Source: Nitrososphaerota archaeon
Lineage (GTDB): Archaea; Thermoproteota; Nitrososphaeria; Nitrososphaerales; Nitrosopumilaceae
Assembly (NCBI GenBank): GCA_016872055.1
Contig: VHBH01000003.1
Location: 62,001-126,000 of the forward strand
DNA length: 64,000 nucleotides
Reading direction: 5' to 3'
A model generated the notes under the pieces. It saw only the letters and a list, made by a program, of their open reading frames with translations, was not told where the DNA came from and ran no database searches. Each line of letters starts with the position of its first letter. The stretch's first letter is position 1. Shown piece after piece: positions 33,452 through 42,696 of this stretch. The position numbers and the translations under genes were made by a program.

Positions 33452-34362
33452 ATCCTAAAGTGAAACGCAGCATCCAGAGCCACTGCTACAAATATTATTG
33501 TCAGATATGGTGCCGTGACTTTGTACGCCTTCCATGCAAAATCCGATGTTGGATTTTTTGTGAGCTTGTAGTGGTACACGAGCATCAGACTACCACTCGC
33601 TGCGGCAATTGCCACATAGACTAGCCCTAGGCCAAATGCATACAATGCCAGTGAGTATGGCAGTAGTATTGCAGTATTTGCCAGAATATACTTTGATGTT
33701 TTTTGCATTCCAATTAGAACAGGTAGCATTGGTACCCGCGCCTCTGCATAATCATCTCGTATTTTCATGGCAAGGCACCAAAAGTGAGATGGCGTCCACA
33801 CAAAGACCAAAAAGCCTACCAAGAATCCAAGCAGGTCAATTCCCATAGGCGGGACAAATCCGGTTGCCGCAGTCCAGCCAGCCATAGAAGCAGCACTTCC
33901 TGCAAAGCCACCAATTACGATGTTGGACGAGTTTTTTCTCTTAAGCCAGGCTGTGTAGATTATCACATAAAAAAATATGCCAAGACCTATGAAAAATGTC
34001 GAGACCCAGTTTAGTGTAAAATATGCATAAACAACAGACGCTACGCTGACTGCGAGTCCATATGCTAAAACAGTTGGCGCCTTTATTTTTCCAGCCGGGA
34101 TTGGCCTAGAGTTGGTTCGCTTCATAAGGGGATCGATGTCACGATCGTAGTAATGATTCAGTGCGCTAGAACCTGCAGATGCCAGACCACCTGCAATTAT
34201 GATGTGGAGTAAACCCATTGGATCAAGTTCTGGGCCGATTAGTTTTGATGCGGCATACATTGACGTTACCGCCGTGATAACTAGTAAGACCACAATTCTT
34301 GGCTTTGATACTTCGAGTAGTTCTTTTGCTACCAAACTACTCAAAAACGCCCAACTAGGCAT
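33448..34362 (-). CDS. ctaB: Protoheme IX farnesyltransferase (heme O synthase)
   Basis: 304 residues, about nine membrane helices of the UbiA fold. The prenyl-diphosphate site reads NHYYDRDIDPLMKRTNSRPI, the N-x3-D-x3-D signature of this family. It makes heme O for heme-copper terminal oxidases. It is divergent from the triple-plastocyanin membrane protein, consistent with a respiratory neighbourhood. Confidence 0.92.
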   Translation of the reverse strand: MPSWAFLSSLVAKELLEVSKPRIVVLLVITAVTSMYAASKLIGPELDPMGLLHIIIAGGLASAGSSALNHYYDRDIDPLMKRTNSRPIPAGKIKAPTVLAYGLAVSVASVVYAYFTLNWVSTFFIGLGIFFYVIIYTAWLKRKNSSNIVIGGFAGSAASMAGWTAATGFVPPMGIDLLGFLVGFLVFVWTPSHFWCLAMKIRDDYAEARVPMLPVLIGMQKTSKYILANTAILLPYSLALYAFGLGLVYVAIAAASGSLMLVYHYKLTKNPTSDFAWKAYKVTAPYLTIIFVAVALDAAFHFRI

Positions 34363-34427
34363 TTAATTTCTTCGACGAGTTTCCGCTACAAAAGGAATAA
34401 GTACCTCACTTTAGGCATCAAGCTCAA

Positions 34428-35996
34428 ATGAGTAATTGGGACCTCATGATGCCAGGAATGGGTCTGACTGCCATAGGCATAGCCGGAGTTACCCTTTCTT
34501 ATGCTGGAATAGCGCACACATTCATTGATGGAATGCATGCTCTAACTGGCCTTACCATGTTTATAGGATTGATATTTTTGGCTGCCGGAATTTTGGACGG
34601 CGGTATTTCAACTAGCAATAGAGCCAAGGCAACGACTTTGGTTATTTTGGCAATTTCGCTTTCGTTTGGTGCTACCGCACTAATTTTTAACTCCATAACA
34701 AGCATCCCAACATTCATCGGAGTCATGCTAATTGTCACAGTTCCGGCAATAGTGATGGCATATGTATCAATGAAGATGCCGCAATACGCAAAGCCTGTAG
34801 GGCTCATATTCGTTATTGCCACAGGAGCTGCAATTTCAGCCTATGTTGGATTTGGATTATACGGACCGTCGCAATATTTGGTTGCACCCATAGAGGAAGT
34901 AGAAGAGGAAAAAATGGCTGCACCTACTGTACCAATAACTTCAATTTCAATACTCAAGGGCTCTGCAGTCCAGGGAGCACCGGACTATGATCCAGATATG
35001 GCCATAGTGCCTGCTGGAAATAATATCGAGTGGACAAACTACGACGAACTACCACACGCAGTCACTAGCTCAGCTGATGCTGGCGCTACGTTTGACTCTG
35101 GAATTATTAATGCAGGGGCAAAATATCTACTTGACACATCCAAGTTGCAGCCAGGAACATACGAGTACCTTTGTATCATACACCCGTGGATGGTAGCATC
35201 ATTTGTTTACGGAGAAGCAACTCCGGTAGTACCTACAGTAGAAATTTCAATTCTCAAGGACTCGTCCATACAAGGAAACCCAGACTATGATCCAGATACA
35301 ATACAAGTAACCAAGGGAGACACAATAGTTTGGACAAACTATGACTCTATGATGCACGGAGTCTTACATGTTGGAGACGCTCCTAAATTTGATTCATCGA
35401 TATTCAATGCAGGTGAGACATTCAAGCTAGACACATCAACTCTTGAGCTTGGCAATTATGACTATTTCTGCATAATTCATCCTTGGATGAAGGCATCATT
35501 CGACTTGGTAGAATCGTCAGGAGGGCGACTAGCAGAAGGTGCAATTGCAACCGTTCCAAACTCCGCGCCGCTAGAAACGCCAGTAGAAGATGCATCTGTT
35601 GAGATTCCTGTCGAAGTTCCCTCAGAACCAGCGACCGAAACCCCAACGGAACCAGAGATCCCAGTAGAAGAGTCATCTGTTGAGGAAACACTTTCAGAAA
35701 TATTAAGTGTACCAGCTGAGCTGGTACTAGTAGATATGGCAGTAGGCACTGCATCAAACACTGAATGTGATGATGAGTGTTTTGTTCCAAGTACAGCATA
35801 TGTTACAGTTGGAGGAATGGTAACTTGGAAAAACGCTGACACTGTAGTACACACTGCAACAGAAGTGGAGTCCAAGTTTGACTCTAGCTTAGTCATGTCA
35901 GGCGCAGAATATTCCTACACATTTGAAGAGGCAGGTACATTTGACTATTATTGCATAGTCCACCCATGGATGAAGGGTATAGTAGTCGTAGGTTAG
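34428..35996 (+). CDS. Membrane protein with three plastocyanin domains
   Basis: 522 residues. Residues 1-145 hold about five membrane helices. Three cupredoxin domains follow, at about 165-263, 268-362 and 430-522, each with an intact type 1 copper set: His in ELPHAVTSS with YLCIIHPWM; His in MMHGVLHVG with YFCIIHPWM; His in VVHTATEVE with YYCIVHPWM. A Pro/Glu/Thr/Ser-rich linker separates domains 2 and 3. It may relay electrons from soluble blue copper proteins towards the terminal oxidase. It is divergent from ctaB, 65 nt apart. Confidence 0.9.
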   Translation: MSNWDLMMPGMGLTAIGIAGVTLSYAGIAHTFIDGMHALTGLTMFIGLIFLAAGILDGGISTSNRAKATTLVILAISLSFGATALIFNSITSIPTFIGVMLIVTVPAIVMAYVSMKMPQYAKPVGLIFVIATGAAISAYVGFGLYGPSQYLVAPIEEVEEEKMAAPTVPITSISILKGSAVQGAPDYDPDMAIVPAGNNIEWTNYDELPHAVTSSADAGATFDSGIINAGAKYLLDTSKLQPGTYEYLCIIHPWMVASFVYGEATPVVPTVEISILKDSSIQGNPDYDPDTIQVTKGDTIVWTNYDSMMHGVLHVGDAPKFDSSIFNAGETFKLDTSTLELGNYDYFCIIHPWMKASFDLVESSGGRLAEGAIATVPNSAPLETPVEDASVEIPVEVPSEPATETPTEPEIPVEESSVEETLSEILSVPAELVLVDMAVGTASNTECDDECFVPSTAYVTVGGMVTWKNADTVVHTATEVESKFDSSLVMSGAEYSYTFEEAGTFDYYCIVHPWMKGIVVVG

Positions 35997-35997
35997 C

Positions 35998-36408
35998 TTG
36001 CAAAAAACAATAATCCTAAACCAATTCCAAAAACAAATTCTAATAGATCACGCAAAAAAAGGCGCACCTGCCGAATCGTGTGCACTCCTTTTTGGCAAAG
36101 AAGAATCCAACATATCCACAGTAAGAGAGATTTTTCTAACAAAAAATACAGATAATTCGTCCATAAATTTCACCATATCAAATGAGGAACTGTTGCGCGG
36201 ATATCAGGAGGCGGAAACAAAAGGACTAGATGTTATAGGAATCTTTCACTCACACCCGCACTCAGAAGCAAAACCATCCTCTACTGACAAAAAATTCATG
36301 ATGCTAAACCCAGTCGTGTGGGTAATATTCTCAAACGCGCATAACCAGCTAAATGCGTTTGTGCTAGAATCGGAAATAAGTCAAGTTTTGATAAAAATTC
36401 AAGCATGA
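35998..36408 (+). CDS. JAMM/MPN+ metalloprotease-like protein
   Basis: 136 residues, TTG start one nt after the previous stop. The JAMM site is complete: Glu in PAESCALLFG and HSHPHSEAKPSSTD (H-x-H-P-x6-S-x2-D). Archaeal JAMM proteins remove ubiquitin-like SAMP proteins or process sulfur carriers; others act in cysteine synthesis. The substrate is unknown. It is tightly linked to the triple-plastocyanin gene and overlaps the convergent gene at 36399 by 10 nt. Confidence 0.88.
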   Translation: MQKTIILNQFQKQILIDHAKKGAPAESCALLFGKEESNISTVREIFLTKNTDNSSINFTISNEELLRGYQEAETKGLDVIGIFHSHPHSEAKPSSTDKKFMMLNPVVWVIFSNAHNQLNAFVLESEISQVLIKIQA

Positions 36409-36785
36409 AAGACTAACTTTTTGTCAGATGTCTTTTTGATCACAGATACGTTTGGGTGGAGTATTTTGCCAATCACGTTAACTGAAGAGTACGGCTTGAT
36501 CACAGAATCACTAAGTGGCGTGTTGCCATAGAAAAGACAAATTGCATTCCCCGGAGGCCAAAATGCCACATCAAACAAATCCACCACATCGTGGGCATTT
36601 TCTGGTCCAACAGAAAACGGTGCAGGATCCGTGTAGAGCTCTTTGCCCCAGACATTTGCCTTTATGGTAAGTGGGAGGCTTTTCAGAAATGCAGCTACAG
36701 TTTTGGGAGTCAAAGCATCATCTAATTCTAGTGTAATATTCTCAGAGTCTGGAATCCCAACTATTACCGTATGCTTCAATGACAT
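36399..36785 (-). CDS. Cyclophilin-like fold protein (TM1367-type)
   Basis: 128 residues. Features such as KTVAAFLKSLPLTIKANVWG and PPGNAICLFYGNTPLSD match the small archaeal and bacterial family with a cyclophilin-like beta-barrel. Members lack clear peptidyl-prolyl isomerase residues, and the role is unknown. Overlaps the JAMM gene tail-to-tail. Confidence 0.75.
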   Translation of the reverse strand: MSLKHTVIVGIPDSENITLELDDALTPKTVAAFLKSLPLTIKANVWGKELYTDPAPFSVGPENAHDVVDLFDVAFWPPGNAICLFYGNTPLSDSVIKPYSSVNVIGKILHPNVSVIKKTSDKKLVFHA

Positions 36786-36830
36786 CTTACCATCTTTGAA
36801 TTAAATATCCCTTTTTTACATAAACAAAAC

Positions 36831-37091
36831 ATGATGGAAATACACGTCTACGACACATACGTAGAAGCAAAGGACGGCCACACCATGCACTTTGATGTCA
36901 TAACATCGGAAAAAGATCATGGAAAGGCAATCCAATATGCAAAACAATGGCTCAAAACCATCGGTGAAGTCGAGGCCAAAGTGACAACAGAAGAATGTCA
37001 GTTTTGCCACTCACAGGGTGCGCCAAAGCCAGTAGAAGACGAAATCAAGGCGAAAGGATTCTTCATCCAAAAGATGGAAGGCTGTCCATAG
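36831..37091 (+). CDS. DUF2024 family protein
   Basis: 86 residues. It begins MMEIHVYDTYVEAKDGHTMH, typical of DUF2024, and has a CQFCHSQ pair in its second half. A second Met two residues in is an equal candidate for the start. The family is widespread; structures show a small alpha/beta fold. Function unknown. Confidence 0.78.
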   Translation: MMEIHVYDTYVEAKDGHTMHFDVITSEKDHGKAIQYAKQWLKTIGEVEAKVTTEECQFCHSQGAPKPVEDEIKAKGFFIQKMEGCP

Positions 37092-37144
37092 CCCTTTTTT
37101 TAATTTTTAATTACATTTTAATTCCAAATTCAAGTCCCTATAAC

Positions 37145-37327
37145 ATGTCTAAAGAAGCAAAATATCACAAATTGACAGTTGAAGGCGACAGGAAAACACA
37201 GTGGATTTGTGGCTGCTTTGAGACGGTAGATAGTTTTTTTTGGTTCTGCCCTAAGCACAAAAACACTCTAAGCAAGGCAATCGAGGCTCAAATTGACGAG
37301 CTTGACATGACCGGAGTGGTAGAATGA
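37145..37327 (+). CDS. Cys-containing small protein, 60 aa
   Basis: The ATG at 37145 starts MSKEAKYHKLTVEGDRKTQW, then ICGCFETVDS and FWFCPKHKN provide C-x-C and C-x2-H ligands for a possible zinc site. The longer frame from 36995 overlaps the DUF2024 gene and is not supported. A TATA-like ATTTTAATT lies upstream. No family recognised. Confidence 0.6.
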   Translation: MSKEAKYHKLTVEGDRKTQWICGCFETVDSFFWFCPKHKNTLSKAIEAQIDELDMTGVVE

Positions 37328-37409
37328 TTGACTTTTGTACTATCTTTTTTGCCGACAGTATCTTTAGTTATTCTTCTATTATTACAGGCAAGAAAGAAGA
37401 ATTGTTACA

Positions 37410-37735
37410 ACCAGTCTGGTATCAACTATGCTAGTCCATATCTTGCCAGAATCTCAAAGTTTTGCGCAAAGAAATCTATTTTTCAGGTATTATTGGAGAT
37501 AAAAAACCACAAAAAAATCCGCTACTCACAGATATTAGAGTCGTAAAGGAAATCTCTCCGTCAATACTGCATGAGGTACTAAATCACTCCAAAGAGAAGG
37601 ACTAGTAAAACGTGCAAAGTGCAGGAAGGTTCCGCCATATACGATAGAACACAGTATTACAAAAAGCGAATAGAACTAATCGTTGCAATCTATGCCCTGG
37701 TAAAGTGGGTGATGAAAAACAGAGAATATTTCTAG
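37410..37735 (+). pseudogene. Decayed HxlR-family winged-helix regulator
   Basis: Across two frameshifts and several stops the winged helix of HxlR regulators can be read in order: KIRYSQILES, then KEISPSILHEVLNHS, then (new frame) QREGLVKRAKCRKVPPYTIE, then HSITKSE with a stop, then (new frame) IELIVAIYALVKWVMKNREY and TAG at 37733-37735. The KR-x-VPP-x2-E-S-x-T-K-S segment is diagnostic of the wing. The last stop shares CTAG with the convergent hppA gene, as in intact pairs of this genome. Confidence 0.75.
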
Positions 37736-39771
37736 AGAACCAAGATTGCCACAAATGCACCAACAAAGACGATTGCAACCGTATTTAGCAATTTTATCAC
37801 CGTGTTTAGTGCAGGTCCTGCTGTGTCTTTGTATGGGTCACCGATGATATCTCCAACCACTGCAACTTTGTGATCTTCGCTTCCTTTGCGCCCCTGCATT
37901 TCGACAAGCTTTTTGGCATTGTCCCATGCTCCACCAGTGTTTGCTAGGTGATACGCCAAAAAGATTCCAGTCACTACTGCGCCCATCAACAGTCCTGCGA
38001 CTGCAGGTGGACCTAGGATAATTCCAAGAACAATCGGTGCGGCAATTGCAATTGAAGCTGACTTCCATAGTTCTCGTAGCGAGGCAACAGTGGCAATGTC
38101 CACACATTTTGCATAGTCGGGCTTGGACTTGCCTGTAAGAATCTCTGGGTCTGCCTTGAACTGGCGCCTAACCTCGTCGACCATTTTGGATGCTGCACGA
38201 GACACTCCACCAATCAGCTGACCTGTTATGATAAACGGAATCAGTCCCCCTACCAGCAAGCCGATTACGACCCCTGGATTTGATAGACCATAATCAAATG
38301 CATGTTCAAATACCTTTTCTGCTTCATATTGGAATGCCTGAATCATTGCAAGCGCTGCAAGACCTGCGCTGGCAATTGCAAATCCTTTGGTCACTGCCTT
38401 TGTTGTATTTCCAACTGCATCAATTTGATCTGTTACCTTGCGGTTTTCTTCACCCATCCCAGTCATCTCCACAATGCCGCCAGCATTGTCTGCAATTGGG
38501 CCAAATGCATCAATTGACAACACAATTCCTGCAAGGCTTAGCATTGCCATTGCAGTAAGCGATGTGCCAAAGATCCCATACAACATCGCCTGCGATGGAT
38601 CTGGTGCGGCAGATGCTGCAACTGAAAATGAAATTACTATAGCCACTACCAGCGCAATCATGAACGGTCCAGTGGACTGCATTCCTTTGATTATGCCCAT
38701 CAGTGTCAACGATGCATAGCCCCACTTGGCGGCATCTGTAATGTCCCTGACTGGCTTGTACTTGTAGTTGGTATAATGGTCGGTGATTCTCTGTATTACT
38801 GGAACCAGAATTACACCCACCACTGTGCATCCAAACAGTGCGTATGAGAGATTGTCATTTCCTAGGAACATTGTGGTAAAGACAAAGTTTAGGCCTATTG
38901 CGATTGCGGCTGAGACGTAAAACGAGACGTTTAGCGGCTTCATCACGTCTGTTTTTGTTTTTGAGCCAATTGTTACAGTGCCTATTATAGATGCAATAAT
39001 TCCTGCGGCCCCAACCATGATTGGATAGGTCATAATTTTTGGAAGACCGATTAGTGCTCCAATTAGGATTGAAGCTAAAATTGTTACAATGTATGATTCG
39101 TAAACGTCAGAGCCCATTCCGGCAGCATCACCTACGTTATCGCCTACGTTGTCTGCAATTGTTGCCGGATTTCTTGGGTCGTCTTCTGGGATGTTTGCCT
39201 CTACTTTTCCTACCAGATCGGCACCCATGTCGGCTGCCTTGGTAAAGATTCCGCCGCCAATTCTAATAAACAACGCAATAAGACTAGCGCCGATACCAAC
39301 ACCAGCAATTGTGATTGGGTCTGGAAATACCATAAAGAGAATCGCTAGTGCCAATAATGCCATTGCCGGAACTGCAAGACCTACTGTTGCGCCACCCCTG
39401 AATGCCAAGGCAAATGTTTTGCCAAGTCCACTTCCTGTTGCGTTTGCCGCCCTGACTGCGGCCTTGACTGTAATTTTAAGCGAGATTATTCCTGCAACTG
39501 CAGAAAGTGCTGCACCTACTGCAAATGCGATTCCGTTTGAATAACCAATGAAATAGCCAATTACAATAGAAAGACCGATTGCTATTGGCAAGATGATTTT
39601 GAGCTCTCGTCTCAGAAAGGCGGCTGCTCCTACTTTGACTGCATCGGATATGTCAGTCATTTCTTTTGTGCCAGGATTTTGTCTAGTTACCCAGACAGCA
39701 AAGCCGGCGGCTACTGTAAAAGATGCAATTGACGCAATAATAGGAATTAAAAATTCTAGCGACAGTTCCAT
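37732..39771 (-). CDS. hppA: Membrane proton-translocating pyrophosphatase (K+-independent type)
   Basis: 679 residues, about 16 membrane helices. The pyrophosphate site is visible (KAADMGADLVGKVEANIPED and ATIADNVGDNVGD). The position that separates the two classes reads GNTTKAVTKG with Lys, as in K+-independent proton pumps, where K+-dependent ones have Ala. It pumps protons using PPi released by biosynthesis. A soluble pyrophosphatase lies 0.5 kb upstream on the same strand. Confidence 0.95.
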   Translation of the reverse strand: MELSLEFLIPIIASIASFTVAAGFAVWVTRQNPGTKEMTDISDAVKVGAAAFLRRELKIILPIAIGLSIVIGYFIGYSNGIAFAVGAALSAVAGIISLKITVKAAVRAANATGSGLGKTFALAFRGGATVGLAVPAMALLALAILFMVFPDPITIAGVGIGASLIALFIRIGGGIFTKAADMGADLVGKVEANIPEDDPRNPATIADNVGDNVGDAAGMGSDVYESYIVTILASILIGALIGLPKIMTYPIMVGAAGIIASIIGTVTIGSKTKTDVMKPLNVSFYVSAAIAIGLNFVFTTMFLGNDNLSYALFGCTVVGVILVPVIQRITDHYTNYKYKPVRDITDAAKWGYASLTLMGIIKGMQSTGPFMIALVVAIVISFSVAASAAPDPSQAMLYGIFGTSLTAMAMLSLAGIVLSIDAFGPIADNAGGIVEMTGMGEENRKVTDQIDAVGNTTKAVTKGFAIASAGLAALAMIQAFQYEAEKVFEHAFDYGLSNPGVVIGLLVGGLIPFIITGQLIGGVSRAASKMVDEVRRQFKADPEILTGKSKPDYAKCVDIATVASLRELWKSASIAIAAPIVLGIILGPPAVAGLLMGAVVTGIFLAYHLANTGGAWDNAKKLVEMQGRKGSEDHKVAVVGDIIGDPYKDTAGPALNTVIKLLNTVAIVFVGAFVAILVL

Positions 39772-39814
39772 GATATAACTGCCTGCCTAAAAATACGGCA
39801 TATAAACCATAAAA

Positions 39815-40180
39815 CTAGAACTTTCTCTTTTTGTATGGCGGAAAGGTTTTGCCCTTGAGGACTTGGCGAACAAGCTTGTTGAATCTTTTTCCATGTGCCA
39901 GATATGGAAATCTCTGATGCACAAGCTCGTGGGCTATGGTATCGTCTAGTGTTTTTTCATCTGGGATCTTTTTGACGTTGATGAAAATGAGATTGTGTTG
40001 CATGTAGGATACTCCATAATACTTGTATGCAGTAGTTCGCCTCCCCATCGTCATTTCCTTTGGCATTTCTAGGACTTCTTTAGACGTCATTAGCACCTTG
40101 GGTTCTTGAATTGATAGTCTGTTAGAAAAAACCCCAGTCTTTTCCAAAATACCAAGCCGTAGATCGTCGTCTAGATACAT
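39815..40180 (-). CDS. SprT-like zinc metallopeptidase domain protein
   Basis: 121 residues with DDTIAHELVHQRFPYLAHGK: HExxH plus a downstream His, as in SprT/Wss1-like domains. The C-terminus is basic (GKTFPPYKKRKF). Eukaryotic SPRTN cleaves DNA-protein crosslinks; archaeal homologues are uncharacterised. It lies between the two pyrophosphatase genes. Confidence 0.75.
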   Translation of the reverse strand: MYLDDDLRLGILEKTGVFSNRLSIQEPKVLMTSKEVLEMPKEMTMGRRTTAYKYYGVSYMQHNLIFINVKKIPDEKTLDDTIAHELVHQRFPYLAHGKRFNKLVRQVLKGKTFPPYKKRKF

Positions 40181-40249
40181 CCATTCTTTGTTTTAGAATC
40201 AAACTAAATCATACATTGTCAATTCTTGTGCAAAAATTGGTTCAAGATC

Positions 40250-40789
40250 TTAATACTTGGACAGGATTTTTTTGTAGTTTTTTACCGCCTCGATTATTAC
40301 TGTCTTGGCAGTGTTTGCAGAATCCCAGCCCAGTACCTCGACTTTTTTTCCTTCCAAGTCCTTGTACACTTGGAAAAAGTGAGCCATTTCTTTTAGGTGA
40401 TGTTCCTCTATATGGATGACATCCTTCGTGTTCAGATATCTTGGGTCTGTAGTTGACACACAAATTATCTTGTCATCGGATTGGCCTTGATCCTTTAGTT
40501 TGAGCAGTCCGATTGGCCTGCACTCGATTAGTATTCCGGGAAATGTTGGATTTGTCACAAGCACCAATGCATCTAGCGGGTCGCCATCATCAGATAATGT
40601 CTGCGGGATTATACCATAATCGCCCGGATAATGAAACGGCGAGAACAGAACTCGGTCTAGCTTTATCATATTATGTTTTTTGTCATATTCGTACTTGTTT
40701 TGCGAGCCCTTTGGAATTTCTACTACCACGTTAATTATCTCTGGAATGTCGATTCCGGTCTCAATGTCGTGCCAGAAATTCTTTGTCAT
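40250..40789 (-). CDS. ppa: Inorganic pyrophosphatase, family I
   Basis: 179 residues, the usual length. The metal and PPi site has DGDPLDALVL, preceded by HYPGDYGIIPQTL. It hydrolyses PPi in the cytoplasm. It competes with the membrane pyrophosphatase hppA for the same substrate. Confidence 0.95.
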   Translation of the reverse strand: MTKNFWHDIETGIDIPEIINVVVEIPKGSQNKYEYDKKHNMIKLDRVLFSPFHYPGDYGIIPQTLSDDGDPLDALVLVTNPTFPGILIECRPIGLLKLKDQGQSDDKIICVSTTDPRYLNTKDVIHIEEHHLKEMAHFFQVYKDLEGKKVEVLGWDSANTAKTVIIEAVKNYKKILSKY

Positions 40790-40889
40790 TAATCATCATC
40801 AGAACAGGAATAATCTATACTTTGAGATTAAAGGGTCAGAGTTTGTAGTGTGTAATCATTGATCATACAGCCACCGTCTCATCATACCC

Positions 40890-41375
40890 CTAGATCATAC
40901 GATCCAGTAGATTTTTTGTTTTATTTCTAATTTCTTGTGTTATTTGCACTATTACTAGGCCTTCGTTTGGCTGGCCGTACATTACGACCGAGTTTTGCGG
41001 GGCATAAATGCAAACTGGAATTACAAGTAGGTCTTCTTCGCCATTTACCAGAATTTGGATTGGTGGTTTTGAGGAAAACGCTTGCCTAATAAGATCAATG
41101 CTTTGCTGCGTTATCTGAGCTGCCGGATTGTCACAGTATAGTTTTGTGGAGTTGCTTTGCGGAGGAATTCTCTTTCCCCTTTTTTCATATCCGTCTACTA
41201 TCTGTAATGATGTCGTAAATCCATGTGCCAGAATTTTTTCAGTTGTCGCATCACCTACAGTTATGATATAGGAACTTTTTGGAATATGTTTTGCAATGTT
41301 TTCTTTAGTGGTGTCCTTGAGCAAAATTCCAAGTGGTTCCTTTAGTTCGTCGCGAAGAAAATCAGGTAATCTCAA
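40890..41375 (-). CDS. GTP-dependent dephospho-CoA kinase (DUF359)
   Basis: 161 residues. It matches DUF359, shown in archaea to be the GTP-dependent kinase for the last step of CoA synthesis. The motif YIITVGDATTEKILAHG is the family core, and LVNGEEDLLVIP is the second conserved block with acidic residues. It lies 5 nt after mrp, same strand, so it is likely co-transcribed. Confidence 0.85.
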   Translation of the reverse strand: MRLPDFLRDELKEPLGILLKDTTKENIAKHIPKSSYIITVGDATTEKILAHGFTTSLQIVDGYEKRGKRIPPQSNSTKLYCDNPAAQITQQSIDLIRQAFSSKPPIQILVNGEEDLLVIPVCIYAPQNSVVMYGQPNEGLVIVQITQEIRNKTKNLLDRMI

Positions 41376-41380
41376 TGATA

Positions 41381-42460
41381 TTATGCGGTTGCGCCTTGCA
41401 TTTCTTCTTTTAGCTTTGCTGCCAAAATACTACACTGGGCTGCGACATTTTTTGCAGATGTACGAATTGCTTCAGCAGAGGGAGACGTCGGATGTGATAG
41501 AATTACCGGCTTGCCCTTATCTGAACCTTCCATTATTCCGGAGTTGAGCGGAATTTCTCCAATGAATGGAATGTTGAATTTTTCGCTGATTCGTCTTGCT
41601 CCTCCTTCACCAAAGATATAGTGTCTGTCGCTGCATTTTTGACAAATAAAATAACTCATATTTTCAATTACGCCCAAGATTGGAACGTTTAGTTTGTTGA
41701 ACATGCCAATTGCTTTTGTTGCAACATTTGATGCAACGTCTTGTGGTGTGGTAACCACGAGTATGCCAGTTATTGGAATTGTCTGTGCAAGTGTAAGCGG
41801 TATGTCGCCAGTGCCAGGCGGCAAATCCACAATTAGATAATCAAGATTTGACCAGTTTGTGTCAACGAGAAACTGCTTTAGTATTCCAGATATAATTGGA
41901 CCACGATAAATTGCGGCCTGATGCTCTTGCTCTGCAAAGAATCCAAAAGATACAACCTTGATTCCATTCATCTCTGCAGGTTGAAGTTTGTTGTTGTCTA
42001 CTTCCATGAACGCCTTTTGCATTCCAAGCATCAGAGGAATGCTAGGACCATAGATATCTGCATCAAGCAATCCGACTTTGGCGCCAGACTGTGCAAGTGC
42101 CAATGCCAAGTTCAGCGATACTGTAGATTTTCCGACACCACCCTTGCCGCTAGCGACACCGATAATATTTTTGACAGAAGCCATTGCTTCGTCTGCATCT
42201 AAAGCACGTCCTTCCATGACTTTGGCAGTTACCTTGATGTCGGAGTTTTTGATTCCATCCAGTTCTCCCACTGCACGGCGAACGTCCTGCTCAATTTGGT
42301 CATTGAATGGACATGCCGGAGTAGTTAGTTCTAGTGTAAATTTGAGATTTCCCTCGTTAAGCTCCAAATCCTTTATCATTCCCATGGACACAATGTCTTT
42401 TTTGAGGTCAGGATCAATTACGGTAGCAAGTTTTGTGAGAACCTGGTCAATGCCAACCAT
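41381..42460 (-). CDS. mrp: Mrp/NBP35-type P-loop iron-sulfur carrier
   Basis: 359 residues. An N-terminal MIP18/DUF59 domain (about 1-90) is followed by the P-loop domain with GKGGVGKSTVSLNLA, the deviant Walker A with the extra Lys. A CQKC pair near residue 265 holds the bridging iron-sulfur cluster. The frame opens with TTG at 42466, but the ATG at 42460 is the better start. It acts in cluster delivery. Confidence 0.93.
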   Translation of the reverse strand: MVGIDQVLTKLATVIDPDLKKDIVSMGMIKDLELNEGNLKFTLELTTPACPFNDQIEQDVRRAVGELDGIKNSDIKVTAKVMEGRALDADEAMASVKNIIGVASGKGGVGKSTVSLNLALALAQSGAKVGLLDADIYGPSIPLMLGMQKAFMEVDNNKLQPAEMNGIKVVSFGFFAEQEHQAAIYRGPIISGILKQFLVDTNWSNLDYLIVDLPPGTGDIPLTLAQTIPITGILVVTTPQDVASNVATKAIGMFNKLNVPILGVIENMSYFICQKCSDRHYIFGEGGARRISEKFNIPFIGEIPLNSGIMEGSDKGKPVILSHPTSPSAEAIRTSAKNVAAQCSILAAKLKEEMQGATA

Positions 42461-42696
42461 GCACAAAAAATTTTAAATACATTATTTAAAGATAGGTCGA
42501 ATTTCAAAACAGCGAAATAATATAGAAGATAATTACAACTTCTTAGGGATTCCTAATTATAAATTATTTTTTGCCTAATCAAAAACCAATCAATACAAAA
42601 TTCATGCAAAATTTGACACCGGCACACCAAGATTCACAAAAATTATTGCAAAGTTACCCAAAGATTCATAAATTCTACGCATGGAGTTTCGCACAG

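Noticed and set aside
36995-37144. Longer form of the 60-aa protein at 37145
   Set aside because: It would overlap the DUF2024 gene in another frame; the ATG at 37145 has its own AT-rich upstream region.
42571-42696. N-terminal extension of Rpo7
   Set aside because: The 42 added residues are unlike any Rpo7, and the family starts exactly at the TTG at 42697.
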